Positions 17,248 to 26,523 are shown, counted from the first letter of the stretch. The stretch: 62,973 nucleotides of DNA from Candidatus Schekmanbacteria bacterium RIFCSPLOWO2_02_FULL_38_14 (GCA_001790855.1 MGDH01000028.1:1-62973), one strand, 5' to 3'. Notes: generated by a model from the sequence alone, not told the origin. Numbers and translations: made by a program.

Positions 17248-18360
17248 TCACTTTACACCATGCTTTATTAATTCCAAGTCTTTATCAATGTTGAAATCGG
17301 GATCCTGGCGTATAGTATGGCATCGTTTACATGTACGCGGCATACCGCAGGTAGGACAATCTTTTGTAATGCCGGTAAGAGAGGATAACTTTTTGTCCGG
17401 GCTTGCATCAAGATGGTCTCTGCCGGGTCCATGGCAGCTTTCACACCCAACTTCTTTCAGGTAAGGTGTGTTCTCTTCATCTATAAACCCCGAAGCCTTT
17501 CCATAACCTGTAGTATGGCATCTCAGGCAGCGAACGGTTTTTTCCTCGTTTGTTTTCACGAGTGTCTCAAAACTTTTCGCATGCCCTGTTTTACTCCATG
17601 AATTATATTCATTCTTATGACAGTCTCTGCATACCTTATCCCCAACATATGAAGACATTTTAGTTTCTGGCGCTGATTTGAGAAGGACTACATTTTTATT
17701 TTCTTTTCTCAACTCTTCATCAATCTGAGCAAGAATGGGCATATGGTAGATTGATTTAAGCTTCATGCTAAAATTAAAATTTCTGTCATTTTCTTCATTA
17801 TGGCATTCAAGACAGACTTCTTTTGATGGTGTTTTCAGGATAGTTTTATTTCTTTGAATTTTATTAATATGCTTTGCAAAATCAGGATGGCACTCATCAC
17901 ATTGCGAACCTTTTTCTTTATTTAAGCTTAAATCATGACATTCGGCACAGATTTTTTCAGAAAATGTTTTTACATCTTTCCAAACTATATGGAGACTTCC
18001 GGGTCCATGGCATGACTCACATTGAACATTGGTTAGCGTCGGTGTTTCTTTTATGTTTTTAAACCCTGACTCAGACCCAAAGCCAAGGACATGGCATATT
18101 ACACATTTAGATTCATATTCTTTTCCCCTGGAGGTCAATGAAAGAAAAGCCTTTGAGTGACGGCTCTTTTCCCACTGGAGATATTCTTCCTGATGGCACG
18201 GAAAACAAGTTTTGCTTCCAACAAAAGAGGCATTTTTGAAAAATAGCTCCTCAAATGCTTTAAACTGGAGTTTGTCATTACCTCCTCCCATTGTGTAGTA
18301 TGGAAAAAATAATGACAGCAGAGAAAGGGTTATGACAAGAATGTTTTTTTTTAAAAACAT
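17248..18360 (-). CDS. Multiheme cytochrome c with two cytochrome c554-like halves
   Basis: Ten CxxCH heme sites are visible: CFPCH, CVICH, CESCH, CAECH, CDECH, CLECH, CRDCH, CLRCH, CESCH and CKRCH. The first and second parts repeat the same plan: FVGSKTCFPCHQEEYLQW with NVQCESCHGPG, and YVGDKVCRDCHKNEYNSW with EVGCESCHGPG. This points to an internal duplication of a c554-like module. The frame is open from TTG 18417 inside rmlD, but ATG 18360 begins a proper signal peptide (MFLKKNILVITLSLLSLFF), so I take that start. It should be a periplasmic electron carrier; the donor and acceptor are not encoded nearby. It follows rmlD, an odd partner. Confidence 0.9.
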   Translation of the reverse strand: MFLKKNILVITLSLLSLFFPYYTMGGGNDKLQFKAFEELFFKNASFVGSKTCFPCHQEEYLQWEKSRHSKAFLSLTSRGKEYESKCVICHVLGFGSESGFKNIKETPTLTNVQCESCHGPGSLHIVWKDVKTFSEKICAECHDLSLNKEKGSQCDECHPDFAKHINKIQRNKTILKTPSKEVCLECHNEENDRNFNFSMKLKSIYHMPILAQIDEELRKENKNVVLLKSAPETKMSSYVGDKVCRDCHKNEYNSWSKTGHAKSFETLVKTNEEKTVRCLRCHTTGYGKASGFIDEENTPYLKEVGCESCHGPGRDHLDASPDKKLSSLTGITKDCPTCGMPRTCKRCHTIRQDPDFNIDKDLELIKHGVK

Positions 18361-18403
18361 GACTTTTGAATCTTTCCGCAGCAAGCTAGGGGAAATCCAC
18401 TTA

Positions 18404-19240
18404 CTATGCACTTTCAAGGAATTCTTTTAACGCTTCAGTCCAGTTTCTGAATACAAATCCGGTATTAGTTTTAAGTTTATTACAGTTCAAAACAGAATTC
18501 GCAGGTCTTTTGGCAACCCTGTTGGATTCATCTGATGCAATGGGCAGAATTTCTGTTCTGATTTTTTTAAATTCTTTTATCTTACGCGCAAATTCATACC
18601 ACGAACATTTCCCACTATTAGCAGCATTGTATATTCCCTTGCAATCTTTTTTCAAAAGAGCTCTGATTGCTTCTGAAAGGTCTTTTGTGTACGTAGGTGA
18701 ACCAACCTGGTCATTTACAATTTTTAGTTTATTTTCCTTTGCTGCCGTATCAATTACAAAACTCACAAAATTTCTTCCTCTCATTCCATAAAGCCATTCA
18801 CTTCTGATGATTAAAAAGTTTTCACAAGTCTTTTTTATGAAATTTTCTCCTTCAAGTTTTGATTTTCCGTAAACATTGAGAGGATTTGGCTGGTCATCTT
18901 CATCATAGGGGGGTTTTTTAGTTCCATCAAAAATGTAATCAGTGCTGATATGCACAATTTTAGAACCGAATTCTCTGCACGATTCAGCTATATTTTTAAC
19001 TCCATGCGCATTTACCTTAAAAGCATGCTCACTATTTCTTTCACATCCCTCTACGTCAGTATAAGCAGCCGTATTGATAACAATTTCAGGAGAAATTTCT
19101 TTTATCTTGTTTCTTGTTAAAAATTCATTAGTTATATCAAGCTCCTCTTTTCCATAAGGAATAACGTTAAAAGAACTTTTTAAACACATTGCTATTTCTG
19201 AACCGAGCATACCTTTTGCACCTAAAAGCAAAACTTTCAT
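18404..19240 (-). CDS. rfbD: dTDP-4-dehydrorhamnose reductase
   Basis: RmlD makes the last step to dTDP-L-rhamnose by reducing the 4-keto group. The product has 278 residues: GAKGMLGSEIAMCL (NAD(P)-binding), VINTAAYTDVEGCE, HISTDYIFDGTKKPPYDEDD and YGKSKLEGE (Tyr-x3-Lys), with RSEWLYG and NSGKCSWYEFA. It starts five bases after rmlB, so they are coupled. The epimerase RmlC needed between RmlB and RmlD is not in this cluster. Confidence 0.95.
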   Translation of the reverse strand: MKVLLLGAKGMLGSEIAMCLKSSFNVIPYGKEELDITNEFLTRNKIKEISPEIVINTAAYTDVEGCERNSEHAFKVNAHGVKNIAESCREFGSKIVHISTDYIFDGTKKPPYDEDDQPNPLNVYGKSKLEGENFIKKTCENFLIIRSEWLYGMRGRNFVSFVIDTAAKENKLKIVNDQVGSPTYTKDLSEAIRALLKKDCKGIYNAANSGKCSWYEFARKIKEFKKIRTEILPIASDESNRVAKRPANSVLNCNKLKTNTGFVFRNWTEALKEFLESA

Positions 19241-19245
19241 ATCGC

Positions 19246-20250
19246 TTATCTGTTTTTATACATCCTTTCATAGTATCGCATATATTCACCACTTTTTATT
19301 TTTAACCACCAATTCCTGTTTTCTTTATACCAGTTTATTGTATCTGAAATTCCATTCCCAAAGTCATACTTAGGACTCCACCCTAATTCATTCTTTATTT
19401 TGGTTGAATCTATAGCATATCTCCTGTCATGACCAAGTCTATCCTTGACAAACTTGATTAAGGATTCCCCCTTACCAGTTTTATTTAAAATAAGTTTTGC
19501 TATATCTATATTCTTCTTCTCGCAATTACCGCCAATGTTATAAACCTCTCCATCTTTCCCTTTATGAAGAACAACATCTATAGCCTCACCGTGATCCTTC
19601 ACATGAATCCAGTCCCTTACATTAAGACCGTCTCCGTAAATAGGCAATTCTTTGCCTTCAAAAGCATTTGTTATGAGTAGAGGTATGAATTTTTCAGGAA
19701 ACTGATTTGGTCCATAATTATTAGAACATCTTGTTATAATAGAAGGAAATCCATATGTTTCAAAATAGCTTCTGACTATTAAATCCGCTCCTGCTTTGCT
19801 TGCTGAGTACGGGCTGTTAGGCTGAATTGGAGAATTTTCTGAGAAACAACCTGTTTCTCCTAGAGTCCCGTACACCTCATCAGTTGATATCTGCATAAAT
19901 CTTTTTACCTTATTTTTTTTTGCTGCCTCTAAAAGAACCTGGGTGCCAAGAACGTTTGTCTTTATGAAGACAGATGGCCCTTCAATGCTTCTGTCAACAT
20001 GGGATTCAGCTGCAAAATTTACCACTGCATCTACATTGATTGTAATTTCATTAACAAGCTTTTCATCAGCTATGTTACCTTTTAAAAATTTATAATTTGG
20101 AAAATTTTTAATATCATCAAGATTTTCTAAATTCCCTGCATAAGTAAGAAGGTCAAGATTTATAACTGAATAATTGCTATATTTTTTAATTATATGCCTG
20201 ACAAAATTTGAGCCTATAAATCCTGCTCCGCCTGCAACAAGTAATTTCAT
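19246..20250 (-). CDS. rfbB: dTDP-glucose 4,6-dehydratase
   Basis: RmlB converts dTDP-glucose into dTDP-4-keto-6-deoxyglucose. The protein has 334 residues: GGAGFIGSNFVRHI (NAD binding), AAESHVDRSIEGP, FMQISTDEVYGTLGE (with the Thr-Asp-Glu catalytic trio), YSASKAGADLIVRSYFETYG (Tyr-x3-Lys), CSNNYGPNQFPEKFIPL and VRDWIHVKDHGEAI. AAAGGA precedes the ATG. Lies between rmlA and rmlD. Confidence 0.97.
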   Translation of the reverse strand: MKLLVAGGAGFIGSNFVRHIIKKYSNYSVINLDLLTYAGNLENLDDIKNFPNYKFLKGNIADEKLVNEITINVDAVVNFAAESHVDRSIEGPSVFIKTNVLGTQVLLEAAKKNKVKRFMQISTDEVYGTLGETGCFSENSPIQPNSPYSASKAGADLIVRSYFETYGFPSIITRCSNNYGPNQFPEKFIPLLITNAFEGKELPIYGDGLNVRDWIHVKDHGEAIDVVLHKGKDGEVYNIGGNCEKKNIDIAKLILNKTGKGESLIKFVKDRLGHDRRYAIDSTKIKNELGWSPKYDFGNGISDTINWYKENRNWWLKIKSGEYMRYYERMYKNR

Positions 20251-20279
20251 ATAGCTATCCTTTTAGTTGTGAATAATAT

Positions 20280-21011
20280 TCACCTCAACCTATTTGCTCC
20301 TGTTTCAGCCACTAAATTTGTTGCTCTTCTTAATGACTCAAATGTACCAGCATCAGTCCACCATCCATCCAATATCTCCCATTTCATCTCACCTTTTTTT
20401 ATATATTCATTGTTTACATCCGTAATCTCAAGCTCTCCCCTGTCTGATGGTTTTTGCTTTTTTATAATCTCAAATACAGTGTTATCATACATATAGATTC
20501 CTGTGACTGCAAATTTAGATTTTGGGATTTTTGGTTTTTCTTCGATGCCAACAACCTTATTTCCTGACAATTCTGGAACACCAAAGCGTTCAGGATCAGG
20601 AACTTCCTTTAGTAATATTTTTGCGCCATTTTTTTGGTTTCTAAAGGATTCCGCTTGTATTTTTATGTTCTTTTCAATTATATTATCTCCCAAAATGACG
20701 CATATTTTTTGCTCCTTTGCAAAATGCTCTGCTAATCTCAAAGCCTCTGCAATCCCTCCCTCACCTTCCTGGTATGTATAGTTAATATGTTTTAGACCAA
20801 ATTCTTTTCCGTTTCCAAGGAGTTTTAAAAAATCACCAGCATGATTCCCTCCTGTAACTATTAAAATATCATCAATGTCTGCATTAATCAAAGCCTGCAA
20901 AGGATAATAAATCATTGGTTTGTCAAACACAGGAAGCAAGTGCTTGTTTGTTATCTTTGTCAGGGGATGAAGACGGGTACCATGACCTCCTGCTAAAATA
21001 ACTCCTTTCAT
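20280..21011 (-). CDS. rfbA: Glucose-1-phosphate thymidylyltransferase (short form)
   Basis: RmlA activates glucose-1-phosphate with dTTP as the first step to dTDP-sugars. Signature GGHGTRLHPLTKITNKHLLP at residues 8-27, then MIYYPLQALINADIDDI, LGDNI and the acidic end of GWWTDAGTFESLRRA. At 243 residues it lacks the C-terminal extension of the 290-residue enterobacterial type, matching the short form found in many bacteria and archaea. The ATG overlaps the stop of the preceding dehydrogenase remnant (ATGA), with AAAGGAG just upstream. Confidence 0.92.
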   Translation of the reverse strand: MKGVILAGGHGTRLHPLTKITNKHLLPVFDKPMIYYPLQALINADIDDILIVTGGNHAGDFLKLLGNGKEFGLKHINYTYQEGEGGIAEALRLAEHFAKEQKICVILGDNIIEKNIKIQAESFRNQKNGAKILLKEVPDPERFGVPELSGNKVVGIEEKPKIPKSKFAVTGIYMYDNTVFEIIKKQKPSDRGELEITDVNNEYIKKGEMKWEILDGWWTDAGTFESLRRATNLVAETGANRLR

Positions 21012-21293
21012 TTAAAAACTCCTTTCACATCAATCAACACTTTTCCACTAAGTTTCTCCCTGTCTATACTATAAAATTCCCTGTGATTTACAAGAATAAC
21101 CAGAATATCACTTTTCTCCAAAACCGTATCTATAGTCAGCCATATTAAAAGTTTTATTAACCTTAACATATTGATAGTATCTATTATCTTCCTATCAATA
21201 ATCTACACCAAGTACATCATACCCTTTTGTTGCCAGCATGCTTGCTGTTGGTAAACCAATATAGCCTAAACCAAGAACACAGATTTTTTTCAT
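21008..21293 (-). pseudogene. UDP-sugar dehydrogenase (WecC-like) with a large internal deletion
   Basis: On the minus strand an ATG at 21293, overlapping the wecB stop as TAATG, begins [20 protein letters not shown] and runs 32 codons to a TGA at 21195. About 60 bases of unclear sequence follow, and then the C-terminal end of the same kind of protein: VLEKSDILVILVNHREFYSI ending LIDVKGVFK at 21008. UDP-ManNAc dehydrogenases have about 400 residues, so some 330 codons are gone. Position right after wecB supports the identity. Both edges still overlap their neighbours, as in an intact operon, so the deletion happened inside the gene. WecB product can no longer be oxidised by this gene. Confidence 0.85.
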
Positions 21294-22414
21294 TATCTTA
21301 AGCTTCTTTTTAAAATTGATACTATTCTGTTAGACGCTTTTCCGTCACCATAGGGGTTATGAGCCTTGCACATCCTATTATACTCTTTTTCTCCATCAAG
21401 CAGTCTCTGAGTTTTTTTTACTATTTCGTTCTCGCCAGTACCTACCAACCTGACTGTGCCAGCCCTGATTCCCTCAGGTCTTTCAGTAGTATCCCTCATT
21501 ACCAATACCGGCTTTCCTAGGCTTGGGGCTTCCTCCTGAATCCCGCCAGAATCAGTCAAAATCAGATGTGATTTCATCATAAGACAAACAAAAGGCTTAT
21601 AGTCCAGTGGCTCAATCAGTTCTATATTCGGGACATTGCCAAGAATTCTGTTTACCGGTTTTCTAACATTTGGGTTTAAATGAACAGGATAAATGATTGT
21701 CAAATCTTGATTTCTATCTGCAATTTTTTTCAAAGCTTTACAGATATTCTCAAACCCTTTTCCGAAACTCTCTCTTCTGTGACCAGTAACTAAAATGATT
21801 TTTTTATTGAAATTAATTCCTGCTAACCCTTTGAACTTTTTAACCTTTGAACCTTTTAACATATCAACAGTCATCAGCAATGCGTCTATTACTGTATTTC
21901 CTGTCACAAAAACTCTTTTTGAATCTATTCCTTCATCAATAAGATTCGTTTTTGATGTTTCTGTAGGAGCAAAATGATAATCTGCTACAACTGTTGTCAT
22001 TCTCCTGTTTATCTCTTCAGGGAACGGGCTATATTTGTTATCAGTTCTCAAACCTGCTTCAATATGGGCAATTTTTATCTTTTCATAAAATGCAGCAAGA
22101 GACGAAGCAAAGGTTGTTGTTGTATCTCCCTGTACTATAACCAAGTCAGGTTTTTCTTTTTTTAAAACTTTGGAAATCCCGCTCAATATCAGCTGGGTTA
22201 TTCCATCTAAGCTCTGGTTGTCTCTCATTAAATTCAAATCATGCTTAACCTTTATTTTGAAAAGGCTAAGCACCTGGTCCAGCATTTTTCTGTGCTGAGC
22301 AGTAACACAGACTAGTGTCTTAAAATTCTTTTTATCCTCTTCCAGTTTTTTAATTACAGGAGCTAATTTAATAGCCTCTGGTCTTGTTCCAAAAGCAATA
22401 ATTATTTTATGCAT
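21293..22414 (-). CDS. wecB: UDP-N-acetylglucosamine 2-epimerase (non-hydrolysing)
   Basis: Interconverts UDP-GlcNAc and UDP-ManNAc in the cytoplasm. A 373-residue protein of the usual size: [103 protein letters not shown] and RDTTERPEG. It lies between hldE and the broken dehydrogenase. Without that gene, UDP-ManNAc must be used directly or oxidised by an enzyme encoded elsewhere. Confidence 0.97.
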   Translation of the reverse strand: MHKIIIAFGTRPEAIKLAPVIKKLEEDKKNFKTLVCVTAQHRKMLDQVLSLFKIKVKHDLNLMRDNQSLDGITQLILSGISKVLKKEKPDLVIVQGDTTTTFASSLAAFYEKIKIAHIEAGLRTDNKYSPFPEEINRRMTTVVADYHFAPTETSKTNLIDEGIDSKRVFVTGNTVIDALLMTVDMLKGSKVKKFKGLAGINFNKKIILVTGHRRESFGKGFENICKALKKIADRNQDLTIIYPVHLNPNVRKPVNRILGNVPNIELIEPLDYKPFVCLMMKSHLILTDSGGIQEEAPSLGKPVLVMRDTTERPEGIRAGTVRLVGTGENEIVKKTQRLLDGEKEYNRMCKAHNPYGDGKASNRIVSILKRSLR

Positions 22415-22423
22415 ATTTAGTTT

Positions 22424-23902
22424 CTAAGAATTATTGTATTTGTTTGTTATTTTCTCTATTAACTGTGTAGTTGAAAATCCTTGAAAAATAGGAATCAGTT
22501 CTACTTTTCCGCCATAAGCCCCTACCTCTTTATGCCCGACTACCTCGCGAAGCTTATAGTCCCCACCCTTGACAAGAACATCAGGTTTTATTTCGTTGAT
22601 TAATCTCAATGGTGTATCCTCTGAAAACAAAACAACATAATCCACGCAGTCAAGGGCAGATAAAACAAGAGCTCTTTCTTTTTCAGAAACAAGAGGCCTC
22701 TTTTCTCCCTTAAGCCTCCTAACCGATTCATCATTGTTAAGTCCGACAATAAGAACATCACCAAAAGATTTAGCCTTCTGAAGTAAAAAGACATGACCAG
22801 TATGAAGAATGTCAAAACATCCGTTGGTAAATACAATTTTTTTATTATTAGCCTTAAGTCTGCTTACGGTTGATGGAAGTTCTTTATCCGTCAACAGTCT
22901 CTTCACCAGAGTAAAATCATCTATTTTCTTTAAAATTTCTTCTTTTGAAGCAATGGCTGTTCCAACTTTTCCTACAACTATCCCTGCGGCTATATTAGCA
23001 AGCTTGGCACAGTTTATAACATCAACGCCTGAAAAATATGCAAAACCAAGAGCCGCTATTGCTGTGTCGCCTGCACCTGAGACATCATAAACCTCTTTTG
23101 CTTCTGCTTTTAAATTAACTGCTTTTTCTCCTTTTCTGTATACTGACATTCCATCCTTACCGCGGGTTATAACCAGCATGTCACAATGAGTTTTTTTCAT
23201 TATCTTCTCAGAGGCTTTATATATCTCATCATCGCTACAAGTCCTGTGTGAAAAGTCTAATTCTGTGCCTGACGCAAGCTCAAGTTCCTTTAGATTCGGC
23301 GTAATTATTGTGGCTCCTCGGTACTTTCTGTAATCTCTGCCTTTTGGGTCTATAACAACATCTTTTTTTTCTCTTTTAAAAATTTTCATCAACTTCGCAA
23401 TGAAATCCTCAGTCAGAAGCCCTTTGGCATAGTCAGACAGAATTACCCCATCAAAAAACTTTATTTTCCTGTCTATAAAAGAAAGAATTTTTTCATGGAC
23501 TTCTTTTTTTACTGGAGCTGTAGTCTCCTGATCAATCCTTACTACCTGCTGGTCATGGGCAACTACTCTTGTCTTTAAAGTTGTTTTTCTTTTACTATCT
23601 AGAAATATCCCTTTATTCCCAATTCCAGCTCTTAAAATAAGTTCTTTTAAAAGATTTCCATTCGCATCATCCCCTACAACAGAGCACAGTTCCACTTTAG
23701 CCCCGATATCTATAAGATTGTGAGCTACATTTGCTGCACCACCCAAGGCATAATTTCTAGAATCTACCTTTATTATCTGAACAGGAGCTTCAGGAGAAAT
23801 GCGGTCTACCTTCCCCCAGATATACTCATCGAGCATAATATCGCCAATGACTAAAATTTTAATTTTATTTCTTCTTGCTAGTAAATTTCTTAATTTTTCC
23901 AT
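22424..23902 (-). CDS. hldE: Bifunctional heptose-7-phosphate kinase / heptose-1-phosphate adenylyltransferase
   Basis: HldE makes two steps of ADP-L-glycero-beta-D-manno-heptose synthesis for the LPS inner core. The N-terminal PfkB-type kinase (about 1-325) shows GDIMLDEYIWGKVDRISPEA, YALGGAANVAHNL and YDVSGAGDTAIAALGFA (catalytic Asp). The C-terminal nucleotidyltransferase (about 350-492) shows FTNGCFDILHTGHVFLLQKA. The length of 492 is normal for the fused form. Its presence is strong evidence for an LPS-bearing outer membrane. GmhA, GmhB and HldD are not in the window. Confidence 0.96.
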   Translation of the reverse strand: MEKLRNLLARRNKIKILVIGDIMLDEYIWGKVDRISPEAPVQIIKVDSRNYALGGAANVAHNLIDIGAKVELCSVVGDDANGNLLKELILRAGIGNKGIFLDSKRKTTLKTRVVAHDQQVVRIDQETTAPVKKEVHEKILSFIDRKIKFFDGVILSDYAKGLLTEDFIAKLMKIFKREKKDVVIDPKGRDYRKYRGATIITPNLKELELASGTELDFSHRTCSDDEIYKASEKIMKKTHCDMLVITRGKDGMSVYRKGEKAVNLKAEAKEVYDVSGAGDTAIAALGFAYFSGVDVINCAKLANIAAGIVVGKVGTAIASKEEILKKIDDFTLVKRLLTDKELPSTVSRLKANNKKIVFTNGCFDILHTGHVFLLQKAKSFGDVLIVGLNNDESVRRLKGEKRPLVSEKERALVLSALDCVDYVVLFSEDTPLRLINEIKPDVLVKGGDYKLREVVGHKEVGAYGGKVELIPIFQGFSTTQLIEKITNKYNNS

Positions 23903-23945
23903 TTTCTTTTTTTTAATCCTCGCGGTTGGTTGTCATTCCGCAGTA

Positions 23946-24905
23946 TCAACCTTCACCTTTAAGTCTTTCAAGAATGGCAGCTGCAAGTAAAGGGAATAAT
24001 ATCTCATACTGTCCTATTAAATTTATACCTTTGCCACCTTTTAATGTTGGTCTTCTGACAACATTAGTAAGAGGTCTGTAATGTGATATCATATCAATAT
24101 TAACTGTAAGAAAATTTTCTAATTTAATCCCGATATTTCTGCATACTGTAACTGCTTTTAAAAACACTTCTGGAAGTATTACAGCTGAACCCATATTAAT
24201 CCATATCCCACCATCCAGTGTGCTTACCACTGAACATATAGCTCTGAAATCTAAAAGACTTGCCTTTCCGATTGCCTCCCCGTCAGCATCAGGGTCCATG
24301 TGAATAGTATCAGTACCTACTGCAACATGAATGGTAACAGGGATGCCCAGAATCAGTGCATTATAAACAATGCTTAAATCTTTATATGGCAAAGATTCTT
24401 TTTTGATTATTTCTCCAAGAGCCTTTCCAAAACCTGTGCCTTTTGACGCTCCATTTTTAACAGCTTTATTCAATGCCTTCCCTGTTTCTAAAGCCATTCC
24501 AAAAAAACCTTCTTCTATCTGGGACTCAACATCTTCAGAAGTTCCGCCAATCAAAGCAATCTCATAATCATGAATAGCTCCTGCTCCATTCATCGCTATA
24601 GCTTTTATAACTCCATTCTTCATCAATTCTATTACTAATGGTGAAAGACCACATTTAATTACATGCGCCCCCATAGCTAACACAACCGTTTTATTATATT
24701 TTTTTGCCCTTAAGACACCATCAATAAGATACTTCAGGTCCTTCCCTCCCAAAATATCTGGCATTGATTCAATCAACGAAGAAACGCTTTTACCTCTCTT
24801 TAAACAAGCAAAGTCTTTTACAGAAACCAAATTTTTTCTGTCTTTTATTGGGTACTTTTTGATTTTCTTGAGATTTAACTTGGAAAACCTGTTCATGTTT
24901 TTCAC
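23946..24905 (-). CDS. Conserved protein of unknown function in the LPS-sugar operon
   Basis: I do not recognise this 319-residue protein with confidence. There is no signal peptide or membrane segment, so it is cytoplasmic. Glycine-rich blocks suggest a nucleotide-binding or Rossmann-like fold: VVLAMGAHVIKCGLSPLV, AIAMNGAGAIHDYEIALIGG and HVAVGTDTIHMDPDADGEA, then VVSTLDGGIWINMGSAVILP and a C-terminal DMISHYRPLTNVVRRP. The pattern faintly recalls the deoxyhypusine-synthase fold, but I would not transfer that activity. It starts by GTG two bases after the DegT-type aminotransferase and precedes hldE by 43 bases, which suggests a role in sugar or heptose metabolism. Confidence 0.7.
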   Translation of the reverse strand: MKNMNRFSKLNLKKIKKYPIKDRKNLVSVKDFACLKRGKSVSSLIESMPDILGGKDLKYLIDGVLRAKKYNKTVVLAMGAHVIKCGLSPLVIELMKNGVIKAIAMNGAGAIHDYEIALIGGTSEDVESQIEEGFFGMALETGKALNKAVKNGASKGTGFGKALGEIIKKESLPYKDLSIVYNALILGIPVTIHVAVGTDTIHMDPDADGEAIGKASLLDFRAICSVVSTLDGGIWINMGSAVILPEVFLKAVTVCRNIGIKLENFLTVNIDMISHYRPLTNVVRRPTLKGGKGINLIGQYEILFPLLAAAILERLKGEG

Positions 24906-24907
24906 TT

Positions 24908-26041
24908 TTATACTGCTTTTTTTATAGCCCGGATCGCTATCTCCTGCTGGTCATTGCCTAATTCAGGATAGATTGGAAGAGCCAGAGCTTTTTCAGAGGC
25001 AAGTTCAGAGTCAGGAAAGTCTCCTTTTTTATATCCCAGATATTCAAAGCATTTCTGCATATGGAGAGGAAGAGGATAATATCTTCCATATCCAATTCTT
25101 CCTTCCCTGAATACTTCTTCAATCAATTTTATTTTACTGCTCATTATTACATACTGATTATAAACATGGAAATTACCATTCCTGCAATAAGGGGTTTTTA
25201 CAATACCTTTAAGACCTTCATTATAAACCTGAGCCTTTTTATTACGCAGTTTTGTCCACTCATCAAGGTATTTAATCTTAACCAACAAAACTACAGCCTG
25301 CATTGTATCAAGCCTGCTATTTACCCCAATCATGTAATGATAATATCTTTCCTTGGAACCGTGCGCTCTTAAGGCTTTCAGCTTTTTTGACAATTTTTCA
25401 TCATTGGTAGTAATCATCCCTCCCTCGCCAAAACAACCGAGGTTTTTTGAAGGATAAAAGCTAAGGCACCCAGTATCTCCTATACTGCACGCCTTCACCC
25501 GGTTGGAATCTTTAGTCTGGTATTCTGCCCCAATTGCCTGCGCGGCATCTTCTATAATTTTCAGATTATATCTTTTTGCAATTGCAACAATAGCCTCCAT
25601 ATCAGCACACTGCCCAAAAAGATGAACCGGAATTATAGCCTTTGTCCTTTTGGTAATCTTTTCCTCAATCTTGTTTGGATCAATATTGAATGTATCAATA
25701 TCTATATCAACAAAAACGGGACGTGCGCCAACTCTTGAAATTGCAGACGCAGTTGAAAAAAAGGTAAAGGGAGTTGTAATTACTTCGTCTCCGTTGCCTA
25801 TATCAAAACCCATAAGCGATAAAAGAATGGCATCACTGCCAGAACCGACTCCTATTGAAAATTTTGCACCGCAATAATCAGCAACAGCCTTTTCCAACTC
25901 TTCAACCTGTGGACCTAAAATCAGATTCTGCAGTTCCAAAACCTCATCAAATCTCTCCCAAATCTCTTTTTTAATGGCTCTGTATTGTGTTGCAAGGTCA
26001 AGGAATGGAACTCCGTTTATGCTTTTTTCTTTATTACTCAT
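24908..26041 (-). CDS. DegT/DnrJ/EryC1/StrS-family PLP-dependent sugar aminotransferase
   Basis: Transfers an amino group to a keto-sugar nucleotide. Sequence marks in 377 residues: FLDLATQYRAIKKEIWERFD, GVGSGSDAILLSL, TTPFTFFSTASAISRVGARP, IIEDAAQAIGAEY, and FYPSKNLGCFGEGGMITTND with the PLP lysine. The overall pattern is like WbpE-type UDP-3-keto-uronate aminotransferases, which would fit beside a UDP-sugar dehydrogenase, but the substrate cannot be read from sequence. It is the first gene of the minus-strand run to rmlD. AGAAAGGTGAGAG lies upstream of the ATG. Confidence 0.93.
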   Translation of the reverse strand: MSNKEKSINGVPFLDLATQYRAIKKEIWERFDEVLELQNLILGPQVEELEKAVADYCGAKFSIGVGSGSDAILLSLMGFDIGNGDEVITTPFTFFSTASAISRVGARPVFVDIDIDTFNIDPNKIEEKITKRTKAIIPVHLFGQCADMEAIVAIAKRYNLKIIEDAAQAIGAEYQTKDSNRVKACSIGDTGCLSFYPSKNLGCFGEGGMITTNDEKLSKKLKALRAHGSKERYYHYMIGVNSRLDTMQAVVLLVKIKYLDEWTKLRNKKAQVYNEGLKGIVKTPYCRNGNFHVYNQYVIMSSKIKLIEEVFREGRIGYGRYYPLPLHMQKCFEYLGYKKGDFPDSELASEKALALPIYPELGNDQQEIAIRAIKKAV

Positions 26042-26253
26042 ACTAAAAGTCTCTCACCTTTCTTATTAATAAAAAATAGTGTAAATCCTGTGCTAAATTC
26101 CATCTAAAGTTCCCCGCAGCAAGTTGCATAGAGCCTCCAAACAAGCTGTGAAGAATACGCTAACTACTCAATTTCAAAATGATAAATTAGGTGTTCATTT
26201 ATAATATTCTTTTTAAAACTGTGTCAACAAATAATAATCTTACCGTTATTTTT
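26042..26253. other. AT-rich gap upstream of the sugar operon with a REP-like half hairpin
   Basis: I see no gene here. It should hold the promoter of the minus-strand sugar operon, but I found no convincing boxes. CCCCGCAGCAAGTTGC at 26110-26125 resembles the hairpins at 36183-36200 and 50271-50284. Confidence 0.4.
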
Positions 26254-26523
26254 TTAATCACTTATAAGATAACCCTTCTTATAAAAAAACAGAGGTTTTG
26301 AATTCAGGCTATCAGCAATAAATATATTTATTTTACCATCCTGCTGTCCAACAAAGAGATATATTTTATCTTTATCCTTTAAAAATGCAGGGGTTGCATA
26401 CCGGTCAACTTTTACATAATCAAAACTGTTTTTTATCCTCTCCCGTACCGGTTTCCCATCTCTCCCCATTTCATAATGATATCCCCTAATATATCCATGC
26501 AGTGCTATAGCATCCGTAAATTA
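26254..26523 (-). pseudogene. C-terminal fragment of a repeat (VCBS/FG-GAP-like) protein cut at an IS end
   Basis: The minus strand is open from about 26523 to a stop at 26254 and reads GYHYEMGRDGKPVRERI, then YATPAFLKDKDKIYLFVGQQ and DGKINIFIADSLNS. The ATPAF...LFVGxxDGKINIF pattern matches one blade of VCBS or FG-GAP beta-propeller repeats found in large surface proteins. The frame has no signal and begins exactly where the IS-end-like repeats at 26524 begin. I infer the tail of a larger gene whose front was removed by an insertion and later deletion. Confidence 0.5.

Noticed and set aside
18361..18417. N-terminal extension of the multiheme cytochrome
   Set aside because: It would place 19 polar residues before the signal peptide and overlap rmlD; ATG 18360 gives a normal export signal.
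23946..24905. Deoxyhypusine synthase
   Set aside because: The similarity is only a general impression of the glycine-rich blocks; no active-site lysine motif was recognised, so no activity was assigned.
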